This document shows, piece after piece, positions 1 through 8,413 of a stretch of DNA of 64,000 nt. Within the stretch, counting starts at the first letter, position 1. Each line of letters opens with the position of its first letter. The stretch covers positions 54,304-118,303 of the forward strand of contig NZ_QQNH01000009.1 of the NCBI RefSeq assembly GCF_003345525.1. Reading direction: 5' to 3'. A program made the translations under genes and the position numbers. The notes beneath the pieces are model-generated. The model was not told where the DNA came from, did not search any database, and was given only the letters and a program-made list of their open reading frames with translations. The stretch is from Pelagibacterium lacus (lineage in GTDB: Bacteria; Pseudomonadota; Alphaproteobacteria; Rhizobiales; Devosiaceae).

Positions 1-138
1 ATTGCGCAGCGACTTGACCTCGGTTCCGGTCAGGACGATGCCGGCCTCGAGCGTGTCGAGGATTTCATAGTCGAACCGGGCGCGGCGATTGTCCGCCACG
101 ACGCCGGTTTCCACCAATCCCTTGTCCTTCTTGGCCAT
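1..138 (-). CDS. smpB: SsrA-binding protein SmpB, N-terminal 46 residues (cut by the window edge)
   Basis: The reverse strand encodes a start [12 protein letters not shown] followed by [11 protein letters not shown] and [13 protein letters not shown], the conserved N-terminal beta-barrel of SmpB. In the family this protein binds tmRNA and carries it to stalled ribosomes for trans-translation. The reading frame is open to the left edge, so the rest of the gene, including the basic C-terminal tail, lies outside. The start lies 13 bases after the stop of dapA on the same strand, so the two are probably cotranscribed, an order common in Rhizobiales. Only the N-terminus supports the call, but the match is specific. 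Confidence 0.93.
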   Translation of the reverse strand, partial: MAKKDKGLVETGVVADNRRARFDYEILDTLEAGIVLTGTEVKSLRN

Positions 139-151
139 TACGGTCCTTCAG

Positions 152-1030
152 TCAGTTGATCAGCCCGGCATGGACCAGCGCCGCATCGATGGCGCCACGC
201 GTGGCGTCCGAGGCCGGCACCAGCGGCAGGCGGATATCCTCGCCGAACAGCCCCAGCCGCGCCGCGGCATATTTGGCGCCCTGCGGATTGGGCTCGAGGA
301 ACAGGGCGCGGTGCAGGGGCGCCAGCCGGTCCTGGATGGACAACGCCGTCGCATAGTCCCCGGCCCGGCAGGCCGCCTGGAATTCCGAGCACAGCCGCGG
401 GGCGATATTGGCGGTCACCGAGATGCAGCCCTTGCCCCCATGGGCGTTGAAGCCCAGCGCGGTGATGTCCTCGCCCGAGAGCATCACGAAGTCGCTGCCC
501 ATCATGGAGCGGGTCTGGGTCGCCTTGGCCATGTCGGCCGTCGCATCCTTGATGCCGATCACATTGGGGCACTCGTCGCGCAGGCGCTTGAGCGTATCGA
601 CCTGGATGTCCACCACCGTGCGCCCCGGCACGCTGTAGACGATCACCGGCAGGCTGGTGGCCCTGGCGATAGCCGCGAAATGCTGGAACTGGCCCTCCTG
701 GCTGGGCTTGTTGTAATAGGGCACGATGGTGAGGATGGCGTCGGCCCCGGCCTCTTCGGCGAACTGGGCCAGGTGGATCGCCTCGCGTGTCGAATTGGAG
801 CCCGCGCCCGCCACCACCGGCACGCGCTTTTCCGCCACCGCGATGGTGAGCTCGATCACCCGGCGATGCTCCTCATGGCTCACGGTCGGCGATTCCCCGG
901 TGGTCCCCACCGGCACCAGTCCGTTGGTGCCCTCGTCGATCTGCCATTTGACGAAACGCGCCAGCGCGTCCTCGTCAACGGCACCATTCCGGAACGGCGT
1001 CAGCAACGCCGTGATCGACCCACTCAACAT
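152..1030 (-). CDS. dapA: 4-hydroxy-tetrahydrodipicolinate synthase
   Basis: This 292-residue TIM-barrel lyase condenses pyruvate with aspartate semialdehyde, the first committed step to diaminopimelate and lysine. Visible family features are the TTGES loop at residues 43-47, the PYYNKP segment near 104-109, the active-site tyrosine at 132 in VYSVPGRT, and the Schiff-base lysine at 161 in GIKDAT. The frame stays open upstream to 1120, but that extension is low-complexity, while [13 protein letters not shown] is the usual dapA beginning and gives the usual length of about 292. It is followed by smpB on the same strand. Dihydrodipicolinate synthase paralogs acting on other 2-oxo acids exist, but the smpB context favours true DapA. 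Confidence 0.94.
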   Translation of the reverse strand: MLSGSITALLTPFRNGAVDEDALARFVKWQIDEGTNGLVPVGTTGESPTVSHEEHRRVIELTIAVAEKRVPVVAGAGSNSTREAIHLAQFAEEAGADAILTIVPYYNKPSQEGQFQHFAAIARATSLPVIVYSVPGRTVVDIQVDTLKRLRDECPNVIGIKDATADMAKATQTRSMMGSDFVMLSGEDITALGFNAHGGKGCISVTANIAPRLCSEFQAACRAGDYATALSIQDRLAPLHRALFLEPNPQGAKYAAARLGLFGEDIRLPLVPASDATRGAIDAALVHAGLIN

Positions 1031-1161
1031 GCTATGTCCTCTATTGTGCCGCCGGCGCGCCCGGCAGCCAGTGTCAAATTTTCGCCCGCCATCACCGGCC
1101 CGAGACCGGTAACGACGCATGCGGGCGATTGTACGCCCACTTGAGCGTGCTATGAAGCATC

Positions 1162-2109
1162 ATGTTCAAACGCGCAACACCAAAGCTCGAAGACGCATCG
1201 TTTGCCGGCCTGCCCATGCGCACGTTCAACACCGGCGCAGCGGGCACGGCGCTGGTCGTCCACATCGCCGGCACGCTAGGCGACGATACCGTCCCGGTGG
1301 TCTGCATTCCGGGCTATCTGCGCACCATGCTCGATTTCGCCGGCCTGCCCCAGACGGTCAACCGCCTGCCCGAAACCGGCTTTGCCTTTATTCTCGTCGA
1401 CCTGCCCGGGCGTGGCCGGTCCGAGTCCCTGCCCGACAATATCCCCTACTCCACCCCCGACGATGCCGATCGGGTGCTCGACCTGCTCGATGCCCTCGAC
1501 CTCTCCCAGGCAGTGCTGGTCGGCGAAGGCCATGGGGGCCAGGTCGCCATGCTCGTCGCCCGCAAGCGCCCCGGCGCGGTGGCCGGCACCGTGCTCATCG
1601 ATTCCGGGCCGGTGACCGATTCCCGCAGCCTCGTGCGCCAGCGCAGCAATTTCCAGCATCTGGATGGCCTGCGCGGCGAGGAGGTGGTGCGGCGGGCCCT
1701 GCGCACCATCGTCGCGGCCGACTATCCCGGCGAGGCCGAGGCGCGGCTCGACCAGTTCAGCTCCCGCAACTACGCTATCGACCCGCGCGGCCGCATCGCG
1801 CCGCTGTTCGACCGGCGGCTGGTCGCCCAGCTCGAACAGTTCGATTTCGACGACGCCCTCGAGCCGCAATGGAAGCTGTTCGATTGCCTGCATCACGCCC
1901 CGCTGATGCTGGTGCGGACCCAGCTCAGCGACCAGTTGCGGCGCGCGACCTTCACCGAAATGATCCGCCGCCGCCCCGATGCGGCGACGCTCACCATATC
2001 CGGTCAGGGCAGTCCGGCCCTGTTCGAGGAGGGCGAGGAGCGCGACGCGCTGGCCCTCTTCCTGCGCGGGGTCTGCCATCCGCTCCCCGCCGAGGCGGAG
2101 GAGGCCTAG
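1162..2109 (+). CDS. alpha/beta-hydrolase-fold protein lacking nucleophile and histidine
   Basis: The 315-residue protein follows the alpha/beta hydrolase plan: a VVCIPGY oxyanion strand near residue 46, a LVDLPGRGRS segment near 93, a nucleophile-elbow region near 121-125, and a late TISGQGSP segment near 278-285. The elbow reads GEGHG where active members read G-x-S-x-G, so glycine 123 replaces the nucleophile. The late histidine position is serine 284. A serine-aspartate pair before the final helices (TQLSDQL) remains where the acidic residue is expected. It is therefore probably catalytically dead or uses another chemistry, and no substrate can be assigned. It is transcribed away from dapA and overlaps the next convergent gene by 4 bases. 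Confidence 0.75.
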   Translation: MFKRATPKLEDASFAGLPMRTFNTGAAGTALVVHIAGTLGDDTVPVVCIPGYLRTMLDFAGLPQTVNRLPETGFAFILVDLPGRGRSESLPDNIPYSTPDDADRVLDLLDALDLSQAVLVGEGHGGQVAMLVARKRPGAVAGTVLIDSGPVTDSRSLVRQRSNFQHLDGLRGEEVVRRALRTIVAADYPGEAEARLDQFSSRNYAIDPRGRIAPLFDRRLVAQLEQFDFDDALEPQWKLFDCLHHAPLMLVRTQLSDQLRRATFTEMIRRRPDAATLTISGQGSPALFEEGEERDALALFLRGVCHPLPAEAEEA

Positions 2110-2483
2110 GGACGCGGCGTCTTGTTCAGTTCCTCGGCCTGCGCCACCCATTCCTCGCGGCCGATGCGGTTGCCGAAGGACAGGCGGTCGTTCATCTCGG
2201 CCACCGTCTCGGCATCCCACTCGGCGATCTGGCTGAAGCGATAGATGCCGTTTTCATGCAGCAGTGCTTCCATCTTCGGCCCTATGCCCTTGATCTTCTT
2301 GAGGTCGTCGCGGACATCCTCCTCGGGCTCCGCCGCCTGCTCCGCCGCCATGGGGGCCTCCGTCACGCTGGCCGGGCGGTGCGGCGCGAGGAGGCGCCGG
2401 AGGAGATAGCCGATGACGCAGCCGATGAGGAAGGCGAGGAGCAGCAGCAGGGCGCTGGGGATGATATGGGGTGTGGCGTTCAT
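2106..2483 (-). CDS. membrane-anchored helix-hairpin-helix protein
   Basis: The 125-residue protein starts with one hydrophobic helix (about residues 9-29, SALLLLLAFLIGCVIGYLL), then a basic stretch and an Ala/Glu-rich linker. A compact helix-hairpin-helix unit follows around residues 60-105, with LKKIKGIGPKMEALL at its core, then EMNDRLSFGNRIGREEW. This KGIGPK motif is the non-specific DNA-binding hairpin seen in small proteins described as flap-endonuclease-like, although no nuclease residues are visible. It lies downstream of a 33-residue membrane peptide and an OmpA-like protein on the same strand with very short gaps, so an envelope-linked operon is likely. The function is unknown; only the membrane helix and HhH fold are supported. 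Confidence 0.8.
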   Translation of the reverse strand: MNATPHIIPSALLLLLAFLIGCVIGYLLRRLLAPHRPASVTEAPMAAEQAAEPEEDVRDDLKKIKGIGPKMEALLHENGIYRFSQIAEWDAETVAEMNDRLSFGNRIGREEWVAQAEELNKTPRP

Positions 2484-2492
2484 GGTCCGGCC

Positions 2493-2594
2493 TCACTGTC
2501 CGTCGGACTGGGCATACCAGCCGGTGGCGATGCCGATGACCAGCGCGATGACCAGAAACGGCCAATAGCTCTGCAACAGAAAAACGATGTCCAT
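2493..2594 (-). CDS. 33-residue single-helix membrane peptide
   Basis: A short frame between ompA and the HhH gene encodes MDIVFLLQSYWPFLVIALVI, then GIATGWYAQSDGQ. It has one hydrophobic helix at about residues 11-25 and a short polar tail. An upstream GGTGAGAT sequence could be the ribosome site. The gaps to its neighbours are only about 9 bases on each side, which favours real translation within the operon over chance. Small membrane peptides between an OmpA-family gene and an HhH gene are plausible in alphaproteobacteria, but the function is unknown. A chance frame in GC-rich DNA remains possible, although the hydrophobic pattern makes that less likely. Confidence 0.6.
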   Translation of the reverse strand: MDIVFLLQSYWPFLVIALVIGIATGWYAQSDGQ

Positions 2595-2603
2595 CTCACC
2601 CCC

Positions 2604-3539
2604 TCAGCGCGCGATATCCTCGAACGCGAACACGATCCTGCGGTTCTGGGCCCGCCCGGCCGCCGTATCGTTGGGGGCGATCGGCAGGCTCGCGCCGTAA
2701 CCCACGGCATAGAGCCGCTCGGGCCCGATCCCATAGTCGATCAGCGCATCCACGACCGCTTCGGCCCGCGACAGCGACAGCACCAGATTTGTCTCCGCCA
2801 GGCCGGCGGAGTCCGTATGCCCTTCTACATAAATCGGCGCATCGGGGCAAACCGAGACGATATCGGCGAGGCCTTCGATCACCGGCAGGCTTTCGGGGCT
2901 GACCCTGGCGCTGCCAGAAGCGAACAGCACCGCCCGCTCGCTCATATAGGCCGCCGCCCGCTCGCGGCAGATGGCGATGGCGTCCCCGGCGTCGTCCTCC
3001 TCCAAGATGACCGCCACCTCATCGGCCTCATCCGGCTCGCCTGCGCCTTCTTCGCGCACGCGCACCCGGTCGTCGGCCGTCTCCGGCTCCGTCTCCGCGC
3101 CTGAAATCGCGATGCTCCAACGCGGCTCCGCGACGCCCAGTTCGGCGAGGGCCGTGGTGGTCTTTTCTCCGCCCTCCGGATCGGCGATCTCGCCGCTGAG
3201 GCTCCAGTTCCCCTCCTCGAACGCCACGCTGCCCCGGGCCAGAAGCTCCAAAGCGTCGAGTCCCGCCAGCGCGTCGGGCAGAAAGCCGAGCGGCGCGCCG
3301 GATTCCACGGTCATCGCCTCGGACGTGCCGGTTCCGCCATGTTGCAGCAACACCGCCGCTACCGAGTCATAGGGCACATTGCCCTCCAGGCGCAGCCCGT
3401 CATCGTCCTTGACCGCGCGCCAGACGAAAGATGCGTCACCGGTATCGAGCTGCTGGAACTGGCCAGAGGCGGGGGCGCTGGCCAGGGCTATCGCCAGGGC
3501 AAGGCCGGCCGAAGCGGCAAATGTGCGGGTCATCGCCAT
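2604..3539 (-). CDS. OmpA-family outer-membrane/peptidoglycan-binding protein
   Basis: The 311-residue protein begins with a signal peptide (MAMTRTFAASAGLALAIALA, cleavage near ASG). The middle part is unrecognised, acidic and partly repetitive, and may carry BON-like folds. The C-terminal OmpA domain covers about residues 225-308. It contains IYVEGHTDSAG, NLVLSLSRAEAVVDAL and NRRIVFAFED, with the aspartate and arginine that hold diaminopimelate in this family. It should sit in the envelope, gripping peptidoglycan. The frame is open for 84 more bases upstream, but the chosen methionine begins the signal peptide. It is the first gene of a three-gene operon with the membrane peptide and the HhH protein. 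Confidence 0.88.
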   Translation of the reverse strand: MAMTRTFAASAGLALAIALASAPASGQFQQLDTGDASFVWRAVKDDDGLRLEGNVPYDSVAAVLLQHGGTGTSEAMTVESGAPLGFLPDALAGLDALELLARGSVAFEEGNWSLSGEIADPEGGEKTTTALAELGVAEPRWSIAISGAETEPETADDRVRVREEGAGEPDEADEVAVILEEDDAGDAIAICRERAAAYMSERAVLFASGSARVSPESLPVIEGLADIVSVCPDAPIYVEGHTDSAGLAETNLVLSLSRAEAVVDALIDYGIGPERLYAVGYGASLPIAPNDTAAGRAQNRRIVFAFEDIAR

Positions 3540-3645
3540 GCAGGCTTGCCTTTCTGACGCAACGGGAGGCATCCCCGGGGACGCCGAATCATCGGCCAAG
3601 TCTACCCTCACGCCCCAATACACGCGACCGCATTGGCCAAAAGAA

Positions 3646-3670
3646 AAGGGCCCGCACGAGGCGGGCCCTT
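3646..3670 (-). terminator. Rho-independent terminator of the porin gene
   Basis: A perfect 10-base stem AAGGGCCCGC/GCGGGCCCTT with a 5-base loop lies just after the porin stop codon. On the reverse strand it is followed by CTTTTCTTTT, the expected U-rich tail. Confidence 0.85.
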
Positions 3671-3696
3671 CCCATCCATTACTGGATAAGCCGATC

Positions 3697-4881
3697 TTAG
3701 AACTTCTTCGAAGTCGTGAAGGTCAGCTGGTAGTCGCCGTCGGTCGTGGCGGTCAGGTCCAGACCGGCTTCGAAGCCACCGCCCGGAGCGTAGACAGCAC
3801 CGAGTTCGCCGTAGACGAAGTTGGCACCGCCCGGGTTGAATTCGATGTAGCCGATCTGGGCACGAGCCGAAATGGTCTCGGTCACGTCGAACTCGGCACC
3901 ACCATAGACGGTGAAGTCGGAAGCACCGCCAACCCAATCGTTGTAAGCAGCACCGACAAAGACGTCGATGGTATCGGTCGCGGCGAAGGAACCTTCACCG
4001 AAGATGCCCCAATCACCGTCTTCGTCAAACAGCGCGTCAACCTTGAGCGAGAACATGTCGAAGGTCGCGTCGGCGCCGATCGTGGCGAGCCAGTAGCCGG
4101 TGTCGTCGGCAACGAAGCCACCGCGAACGGTGAAGTTGTCGAAGTCGGCCGAAGCGCGCAGGTAGAAGTTGACCGGGTCAGCAACAAGGTTGTTGTAGAT
4201 GTCGCCGACCAGGATACCGGCTTCAGCTTCGATGCCATTGGCGTCGTAAGCGATGGCCAGACCGGCAGTGCCGTCATCCTCGAGGTCTTCAAGCGCAACG
4301 AGAACGCTGAAACCGTCAGCGATCAGCGATTCGACCTGAATGCCCGTACCACCGGTAGCAACTTCGTTGACCAGCCAGCTCTTGTCCGGCTCGGAGTTAT
4401 CGAAGTTCCAGAAGTCGATGAAATCTTCGTGGCGCGAGCCATAGATGCTGGTCAGGATCACGGTGTCGAACAGCGAGCCGATACGGCCAGCGGTGATCAC
4501 AGTGGTGTCGCCGAACGAAACGAAGGCGCGCTCGATGCGGACGTCACCGCCATGGGTGCCCGGAACGTCGTTCAGACGCAGGACGGCCTTGGCAGCGCCG
4601 GCATCGGTCTGGGTGGTGGCTTCGAACAGCAGCTGCCATTCAACACCGGCACCGTTGTCATAGAACGTGCCGAGGCCGTCCCAGTGGGTGATGCGGTATT
4701 CGTAGGACACGTTGCCCGAGATCTTCAGGCAGGTGTCGTCGGATTCGATGGTCAGACCGGTGATGCCATAGGCATCGCAAACGCCGAGCGAAACGAAGCT
4801 CGCGATCGGATCAGCGGCCTGGGCACCCGTCGACAGGGCCAGAACGGCTGCAGAACCCAGAAGAAGGCTCTTAAGTTTCAT
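3697..4881 (-). CDS. Omp2-type porin (Porin_2 family)
   Basis: The 394-residue protein has a clear signal peptide (MKLKSLLLGSAAVLALSTGA, cleaved after QA) and begins ADPIASFVSLGVCDAYG. It continues as alternating beta strands rich in aromatic, aspartate and glycine residues, and ends in TTSKKF with the C-terminal phenylalanine needed for outer-membrane insertion. The cysteine pair CDAYG...DDTCLKISG near the N-terminus is typical of the trimeric general porins of Rhizobiales. A strong GGAGGTC ribosome site lies before ATG, and its codon use is less GC-extreme than that of its neighbours, as expected for an abundant protein. It has its own terminator and looks monocistronic. Confidence 0.9.
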   Translation of the reverse strand: MKLKSLLLGSAAVLALSTGAQAADPIASFVSLGVCDAYGITGLTIESDDTCLKISGNVSYEYRITHWDGLGTFYDNGAGVEWQLLFEATTQTDAGAAKAVLRLNDVPGTHGGDVRIERAFVSFGDTTVITAGRIGSLFDTVILTSIYGSRHEDFIDFWNFDNSEPDKSWLVNEVATGGTGIQVESLIADGFSVLVALEDLEDDGTAGLAIAYDANGIEAEAGILVGDIYNNLVADPVNFYLRASADFDNFTVRGGFVADDTGYWLATIGADATFDMFSLKVDALFDEDGDWGIFGEGSFAATDTIDVFVGAAYNDWVGGASDFTVYGGAEFDVTETISARAQIGYIEFNPGGANFVYGELGAVYAPGGGFEAGLDLTATTDGDYQLTFTTSKKF

Positions 4882-5267
4882 AATTGACCTCCAAAGTCAG
4901 TCATTCAGTTTGTTACCGGGCTATCCGGCAGTTTGTCGAAACGCGACCACATTATTTTGGTGTCGTGTGTTGCCGTCGCGCTGCGACCGACAAACGATCC
5001 CATGCATGGATTCGCAAAACTCACTCTAGCGATGCCCGCCCCCGGCGCAACATCCGTTGTGCCGCTCGGCGGGGCGGCCACATGGGTTGCAAAGGGAATG
5101 TTGCAAAATATCCACACATCTGGAAACCACTCGTTAACACTCGTGGCGAAGACGGTTTATAAAGTATGACCGCGGCCAATTTTGCCCCGCCGGCACGTCC
5201 CGCCTGTTCCTGACGCATCATAGTGTTATATGCAGACGGAGCCTTTAGAGAGATCGGGATCGGTATA
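4882..5267. other. non-coding gap upstream of the porin
   Basis: About 385 bases separate the divergent porin and the next forward gene. The left part should hold the porin promoter and 5' leader. On the forward strand GTTAAC near 5133 and TATAAA at 5158-5163 could be a loose promoter for the following gene, with a spacer of 19. No coding capacity or structured RNA was recognised. Confidence 0.35.
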
Positions 5268-5927
5268 TTGACTGGACGTTGCGCGGCGGGGGCAAGGCAA
5301 TACTGGCTCGGAGGCGTCGTCCTCTTGTGCTCGGCCTGCGGCGCGCTGGGCCAGGAGGTCCCCGGGACGCCAGAAGCGCCCGAGACCCCCGACCAGCTCC
5401 AGGTCGATATCGACGCCCTGGTCGTGGCCGGCACCCTCAGCATGCGCTGCGCGCTGTTCGACGATTCGGTGGACTATCTCACCCCGCTCGAAGCGGTGGG
5501 GGCCGATATCCGCCTCTCCGAGCTCATCGGGCTGTTCGCGGCCCGCAGCGCCGACGCCGCCGATGTGGTGGCCGGCCTGCGCGGCGAAGCGGCGGCCATC
5601 GCCTGCGGCGACCCGCGCCTCGCCACCTATATGGATTTCGGCCGCCAGGTGGCCCGCGACGTGATCGATGTGGGCATGGTGGCCTGGCAATCGATCGACG
5701 TGGCGGCCTGCAATTACTTCGCCGACGATGATTTCATGGCCGCCGTCGCGCGCGCCCGCGCCGCCGCAGCAGCAGCCGAGATCGCCGGCCCGCAGAACCG
5801 CGTCGACTATATCAACCGCCTCGCCGCCGGCTGGGTGGGGCTTTTCGCCGACAATTGCGCCAATCTGGGCTTCGATCCCGTCGAGACGCTTCCCGGCGCC
5901 ATCGCGCTCGCCCTGCCGATTGAGTGA
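5268..5927 (+). CDS. exported protein of unknown function
   Basis: I do not recognise this protein. Read from a TTG at 5268 it has 219 residues and starts with a plausible signal peptide (arginines, then YWLGGVVLLCSACGALGQ). The mature part is mostly helical, with four spaced cysteines in the segments MRCALFD, IACGDPR, AACNYFA and DNCANLGF, which could form two disulfides in the periplasm. The start is uncertain: the same frame extends to a GTG at 5223, but that adds residues before the signal peptide and has no convincing ribosome site. It stands alone, 51 bases before the tRNA gene. Confidence 0.55.
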   Translation: MTGRCAAGARQYWLGGVVLLCSACGALGQEVPGTPEAPETPDQLQVDIDALVVAGTLSMRCALFDDSVDYLTPLEAVGADIRLSELIGLFAARSADAADVVAGLRGEAAAIACGDPRLATYMDFGRQVARDVIDVGMVAWQSIDVAACNYFADDDFMAAVARARAAAAAAEIAGPQNRVDYINRLAAGWVGLFADNCANLGFDPVETLPGAIALALPIE

Positions 5928-5978
5928 ATTTCCCTCTTTTCAGCGGGCAAGCGAATGGAGTATGACCGGTTCCGGAAT

Positions 5979-6054
<76 letters not shown>

Positions 6055-6208
6055 TTTCCTTCATCTCACGCGCCGTACCGCTCGCCGCATGACGCGCGAA
6101 ACCGCGCTATGCGGCTCTCTGGCGCTCCGATGGGGCGCGCGAAACGTCGCGCGGGCCGCCCTTGGCGGCCTTGCCTCGCCCCCCTCGTCGCAGGCACTCT
6201 CCGCCACG

Positions 6209-6275
6209 CCATCGTTGCGCAATTATAATATCAAAAAAATGATTGCAAAAAATATAGAATGAAATAAGGTCCGGT
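6209..6275 (+). promoter_or_regulatory. AT-rich promoter/operator region of the blh-bigR module
   Basis: The 255 bases between the tRNA and blh carry no gene. Their last part is an AT-rich island in GC-rich surroundings, with TATAAT at 6224-6229 and further AATATAG and AAATAAGG segments. In Xylella and Agrobacterium, BigR binds AT-rich sequence before its own operon, so this is the natural operator. I could not define a clean palindrome. Confidence 0.5.
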
Positions 6276-6309
6276 CATTCCCATCCCGCCCCAGCGTCGA
6301 GGACCCGCA

Positions 6310-7188
6310 ATGACCGCCAGACCCGAAGTCACCGGCTTTTTCGAACCCCGCACCTTCTCCATCCAATATGTGGTGGCCGACCCCGGAACCGGGGCCTGCG
6401 CCATCATCGATCCGGTGCTCGATTACGACGAGAAATCGGGGTCCACCGCCACCACCGAGGCCGACCGTCTGCTCGGCTACATCGCCGAGAAGGGCTACAG
6501 GCTCGAATGGATTCTCGATACCCATCCCCATGCCGACCATTTCAGCGCCGCCCACTATCTCAAGGGCAGGACCGGCGCGCCCACCGCCATCGGCGAGCGG
6601 GTGGTCGAAGTGCAAAAGCTCTGGAACGGCCTTTATAACCGCACCGATCTGCCCGCCGATGGGCGCCAGTGGGACCGGCTGTTCGCCGATGGCGACACCT
6701 TCCGCATCGGCGGTCTCGATGCCAGGGTCATGCTCTCGCCCGGCCACACGCTGGCCTCGATCACCTATGTCATCGGCGATGCCGCCTTCGTCCACGATAC
6801 CCTGTTCATGCCCGACAGCGGCACAGCGCGGGCCGATTTTCCCGGCGGCAGCGCGCAAGTGTTGTGGCATTCGATCCAGGCGATTCTCGCCCTTCCCGAC
6901 CAGACCCGCATCTTCACCGGCCATGACTACCAGCCCGGCGGGCGCGCACCGCGATGGGAATCGACCGTCGCCGAGCAGAAGGCGACCAATATCCACATGG
7001 CCACGCTCACGACGCCGGAAGCCTTCATCGCCGCCCGCGAGGCCCGCGACAGGACGCTTCCCATGCCCAAGCTGATCCTGCACGCTTTGCAGGTCAACAC
7101 CAATGCCGGCCGGCTCCCCGAGCCCGAATCCAACGGCAAGCGCTATCTCAAGATTCCCCTCGACGCGCTTCCCACCGCGGTCTGGTGA
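6310..7188 (+). CDS. blh: Blh-type persulfide dioxygenase (MBL fold)
   Basis: The 292-residue metallo-beta-lactamase-fold enzyme has the iron-binding motif THPHADH near residues 75-81, a GHTLAS segment, DTLFMPDSGTARADFPGG in the middle, and FTGHDY further on. These features mark the ETHE1/Blh sulfur dioxygenases, which oxidise glutathione persulfide to sulfite plus glutathione in the cytoplasm. The next gene is a BigR-like thiol-switch repressor, followed by YeeE/YedE-type transporter halves, matching the bigR-blh operons that deal with hydrogen sulfide. Sulfite produced could leave through the TauE/SafE permease encoded nearby on the other strand. The only common alternative for this fold, a glyoxalase II, lacks the DFPGG segment. 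Confidence 0.88.
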   Translation: MTARPEVTGFFEPRTFSIQYVVADPGTGACAIIDPVLDYDEKSGSTATTEADRLLGYIAEKGYRLEWILDTHPHADHFSAAHYLKGRTGAPTAIGERVVEVQKLWNGLYNRTDLPADGRQWDRLFADGDTFRIGGLDARVMLSPGHTLASITYVIGDAAFVHDTLFMPDSGTARADFPGGSAQVLWHSIQAILALPDQTRIFTGHDYQPGGRAPRWESTVAEQKATNIHMATLTTPEAFIAAREARDRTLPMPKLILHALQVNTNAGRLPEPESNGKRYLKIPLDALPTAVW

Positions 7189-7193
7189 GCCGC

Positions 7194-7535
7194 ATGCCCG
7201 GTTCCGATCTTCCCCCCGGCGCCCTCCCGATCACCGAAAAGGTCGATGAAGCATCGGCCTTCCTCAAGAAGCTCGCCAACCGCGACCGGCTGCTGATCTG
7301 CTGCGCGCTGGTCGAGGGCGAACGCTCGGTGCGCGAGCTCGAGGACGGCCTCGGCCTGCGCCAGCCCGGCCTGTCCCAGCAGCTCGCCGAACTGCGTGCC
7401 GCAAAGCTGATAAAGGGGCGCAAGGAGGGCAAGCAGGTGTTCTATTCGCTGGCCGATCCGCGCGTCGAACGCCTCGTCGCCACCCTCTACGCCCTGTTCT
7501 GCGCCCCCGGCGCGTCCCCCAAGGAGCCTTCATGA
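7194..7535 (+). CDS. bigR: ArsR-family persulfide-sensing repressor, BigR/SqrR type
   Basis: The 113-residue winged-helix protein has a recognition region LRQPGLSQQLAELRAAKLI and a wing KEGKQVFYSL. Cysteine 36 or 37 (LLICCAL) in the second helix and cysteine 103 near the C-terminus (YALFCAPG) match the cysteine pair that forms a tetrasulfide bridge in BigR and SqrR. It should therefore release DNA when persulfides accumulate. The start ATG lies 5 bases after the blh stop, and the next gene overlaps its end by 4 bases, so it is the middle gene of an operon it probably represses itself through the AT-rich region before blh. Confidence 0.87.
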   Translation: MPGSDLPPGALPITEKVDEASAFLKKLANRDRLLICCALVEGERSVRELEDGLGLRQPGLSQQLAELRAAKLIKGRKEGKQVFYSLADPRVERLVATLYALFCAPGASPKEPS

Positions 7536-7960
7536 CGACTTTCACCCCTCTCGCCTCGCTGGCCGGCGGCGCGCTGATCGGCCTCGCCGCCGTGCTGCTG
7601 ATGGCCTTTCACGGGCGCATTGCCGGGATGACCGGCATCCTGTCCGGCCTCGTCCCGCCCCTGGCCGCCGACTGGGCCTGGCGCGCCGCCTTCCTCGCCG
7701 GGGCCATCCTTGCCCCGGCCGTGATCGTCATCGCCTTTGGCGATGTCATCGGCTTTGAAAGCCCCATGCCCATGGGCTGGCTCATCGCCGGCGGCCTTCT
7801 CGTCGGGGTCGGGGTGAGCTTTGGCGGGGGCTGCACCTCCGGCCATGGCGTCTGTGGCATGGCGCGGCTCTCGCCGCGATCCATCGTCGCCACGCTGGTC
7901 TTCATGGCCAGCACCGCCGCCACCGTCTTCGTCACCCGCCACATGATCGGACTGGTCTGA
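7532..7960 (+). CDS. YeeE/YedE-family transporter subunit, first half
   Basis: The 142-residue membrane protein has about four hydrophobic helices and the signature GGGCTSGHGVCGMARLSPRS, whose cysteines face the pore in YeeE, the thiosulfate importer. Small YeeE/YedE proteins of this size come as adjacent pairs in sulfur-oxidation and bigR operons. The gene overlaps bigR by 4 bases and the next half by 1 base, so translation is coupled. It probably moves a reduced sulfur compound across the inner membrane; the exact substrate and direction cannot be read from sequence. Confidence 0.83.
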   Translation: MTTFTPLASLAGGALIGLAAVLLMAFHGRIAGMTGILSGLVPPLAADWAWRAAFLAGAILAPAVIVIAFGDVIGFESPMPMGWLIAGGLLVGVGVSFGGGCTSGHGVCGMARLSPRSIVATLVFMASTAATVFVTRHMIGLV

Positions 7961-8403
7961 TGCGCAACATCCTCATGGCCCTCGTGATCGGCCTTGTCTT
8001 CGGCGCCGGCATCGCCCTTTCGGGTATGGCCAATCCGGCCAAGGTGCTCAATTTCTTTGATTTCGCCGGCACCTGGGACCCGTCCCTCGCCTTTGTCATG
8101 GGCGGCGCGCTCGCCGTCACCGCCCTGGGCTATCGCTTGGTCCTCCGCCGTCCCGCCCCGCTGCTCGACGCCGCCTTCCACCTGCCCACCAGCCGCCGCA
8201 TCGACAGGCCGCTGGTCGCCGGCTCGGCGATCTTCGGCATCGGCTGGGGCATCACCGGCTTCTGCCCCGGCGGGGCCATTCCCGCCCTGGGGCTGGGCGA
8301 GGCCGATGCGGTGGTGTTCGTCCTTTCCATGCTGGCCGGCATCGCGCTGGCCCGCGCGCTGCGCCCGCTCCTCGCCGGACGGGCCGTGGCCCGCGCCAAC
8401 TGA
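7960..8403 (+). CDS. YeeE/YedE-family (DUF6691) transporter subunit, second half
   Basis: The 147-residue protein has four likely membrane helices, with GMANPAKVLNFFDFAG near residues 22-38 and GWGITGFCPGGAIPALG around 90-107. The latter is the second cysteine-bearing pore motif of the YeeE superfamily. With the preceding gene it would rebuild a complete YeeE-like transporter from two chains. Its ATG overlaps the TGA of its partner. Like its partner it should be induced by persulfide stress through BigR. Confidence 0.83.
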   Translation: MRNILMALVIGLVFGAGIALSGMANPAKVLNFFDFAGTWDPSLAFVMGGALAVTALGYRLVLRRPAPLLDAAFHLPTSRRIDRPLVAGSAIFGIGWGITGFCPGGAIPALGLGEADAVVFVLSMLAGIALARALRPLLAGRAVARAN

Positions 8404-8413
8404 GCGAACCGCC

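Noticed and set aside
1119..3104. A 661-residue forward open frame across the hydrolase, HhH and ompA genes
   Set aside because: Its translation is arginine/alanine-rich without domains and it crosses three better-supported genes on both strands.
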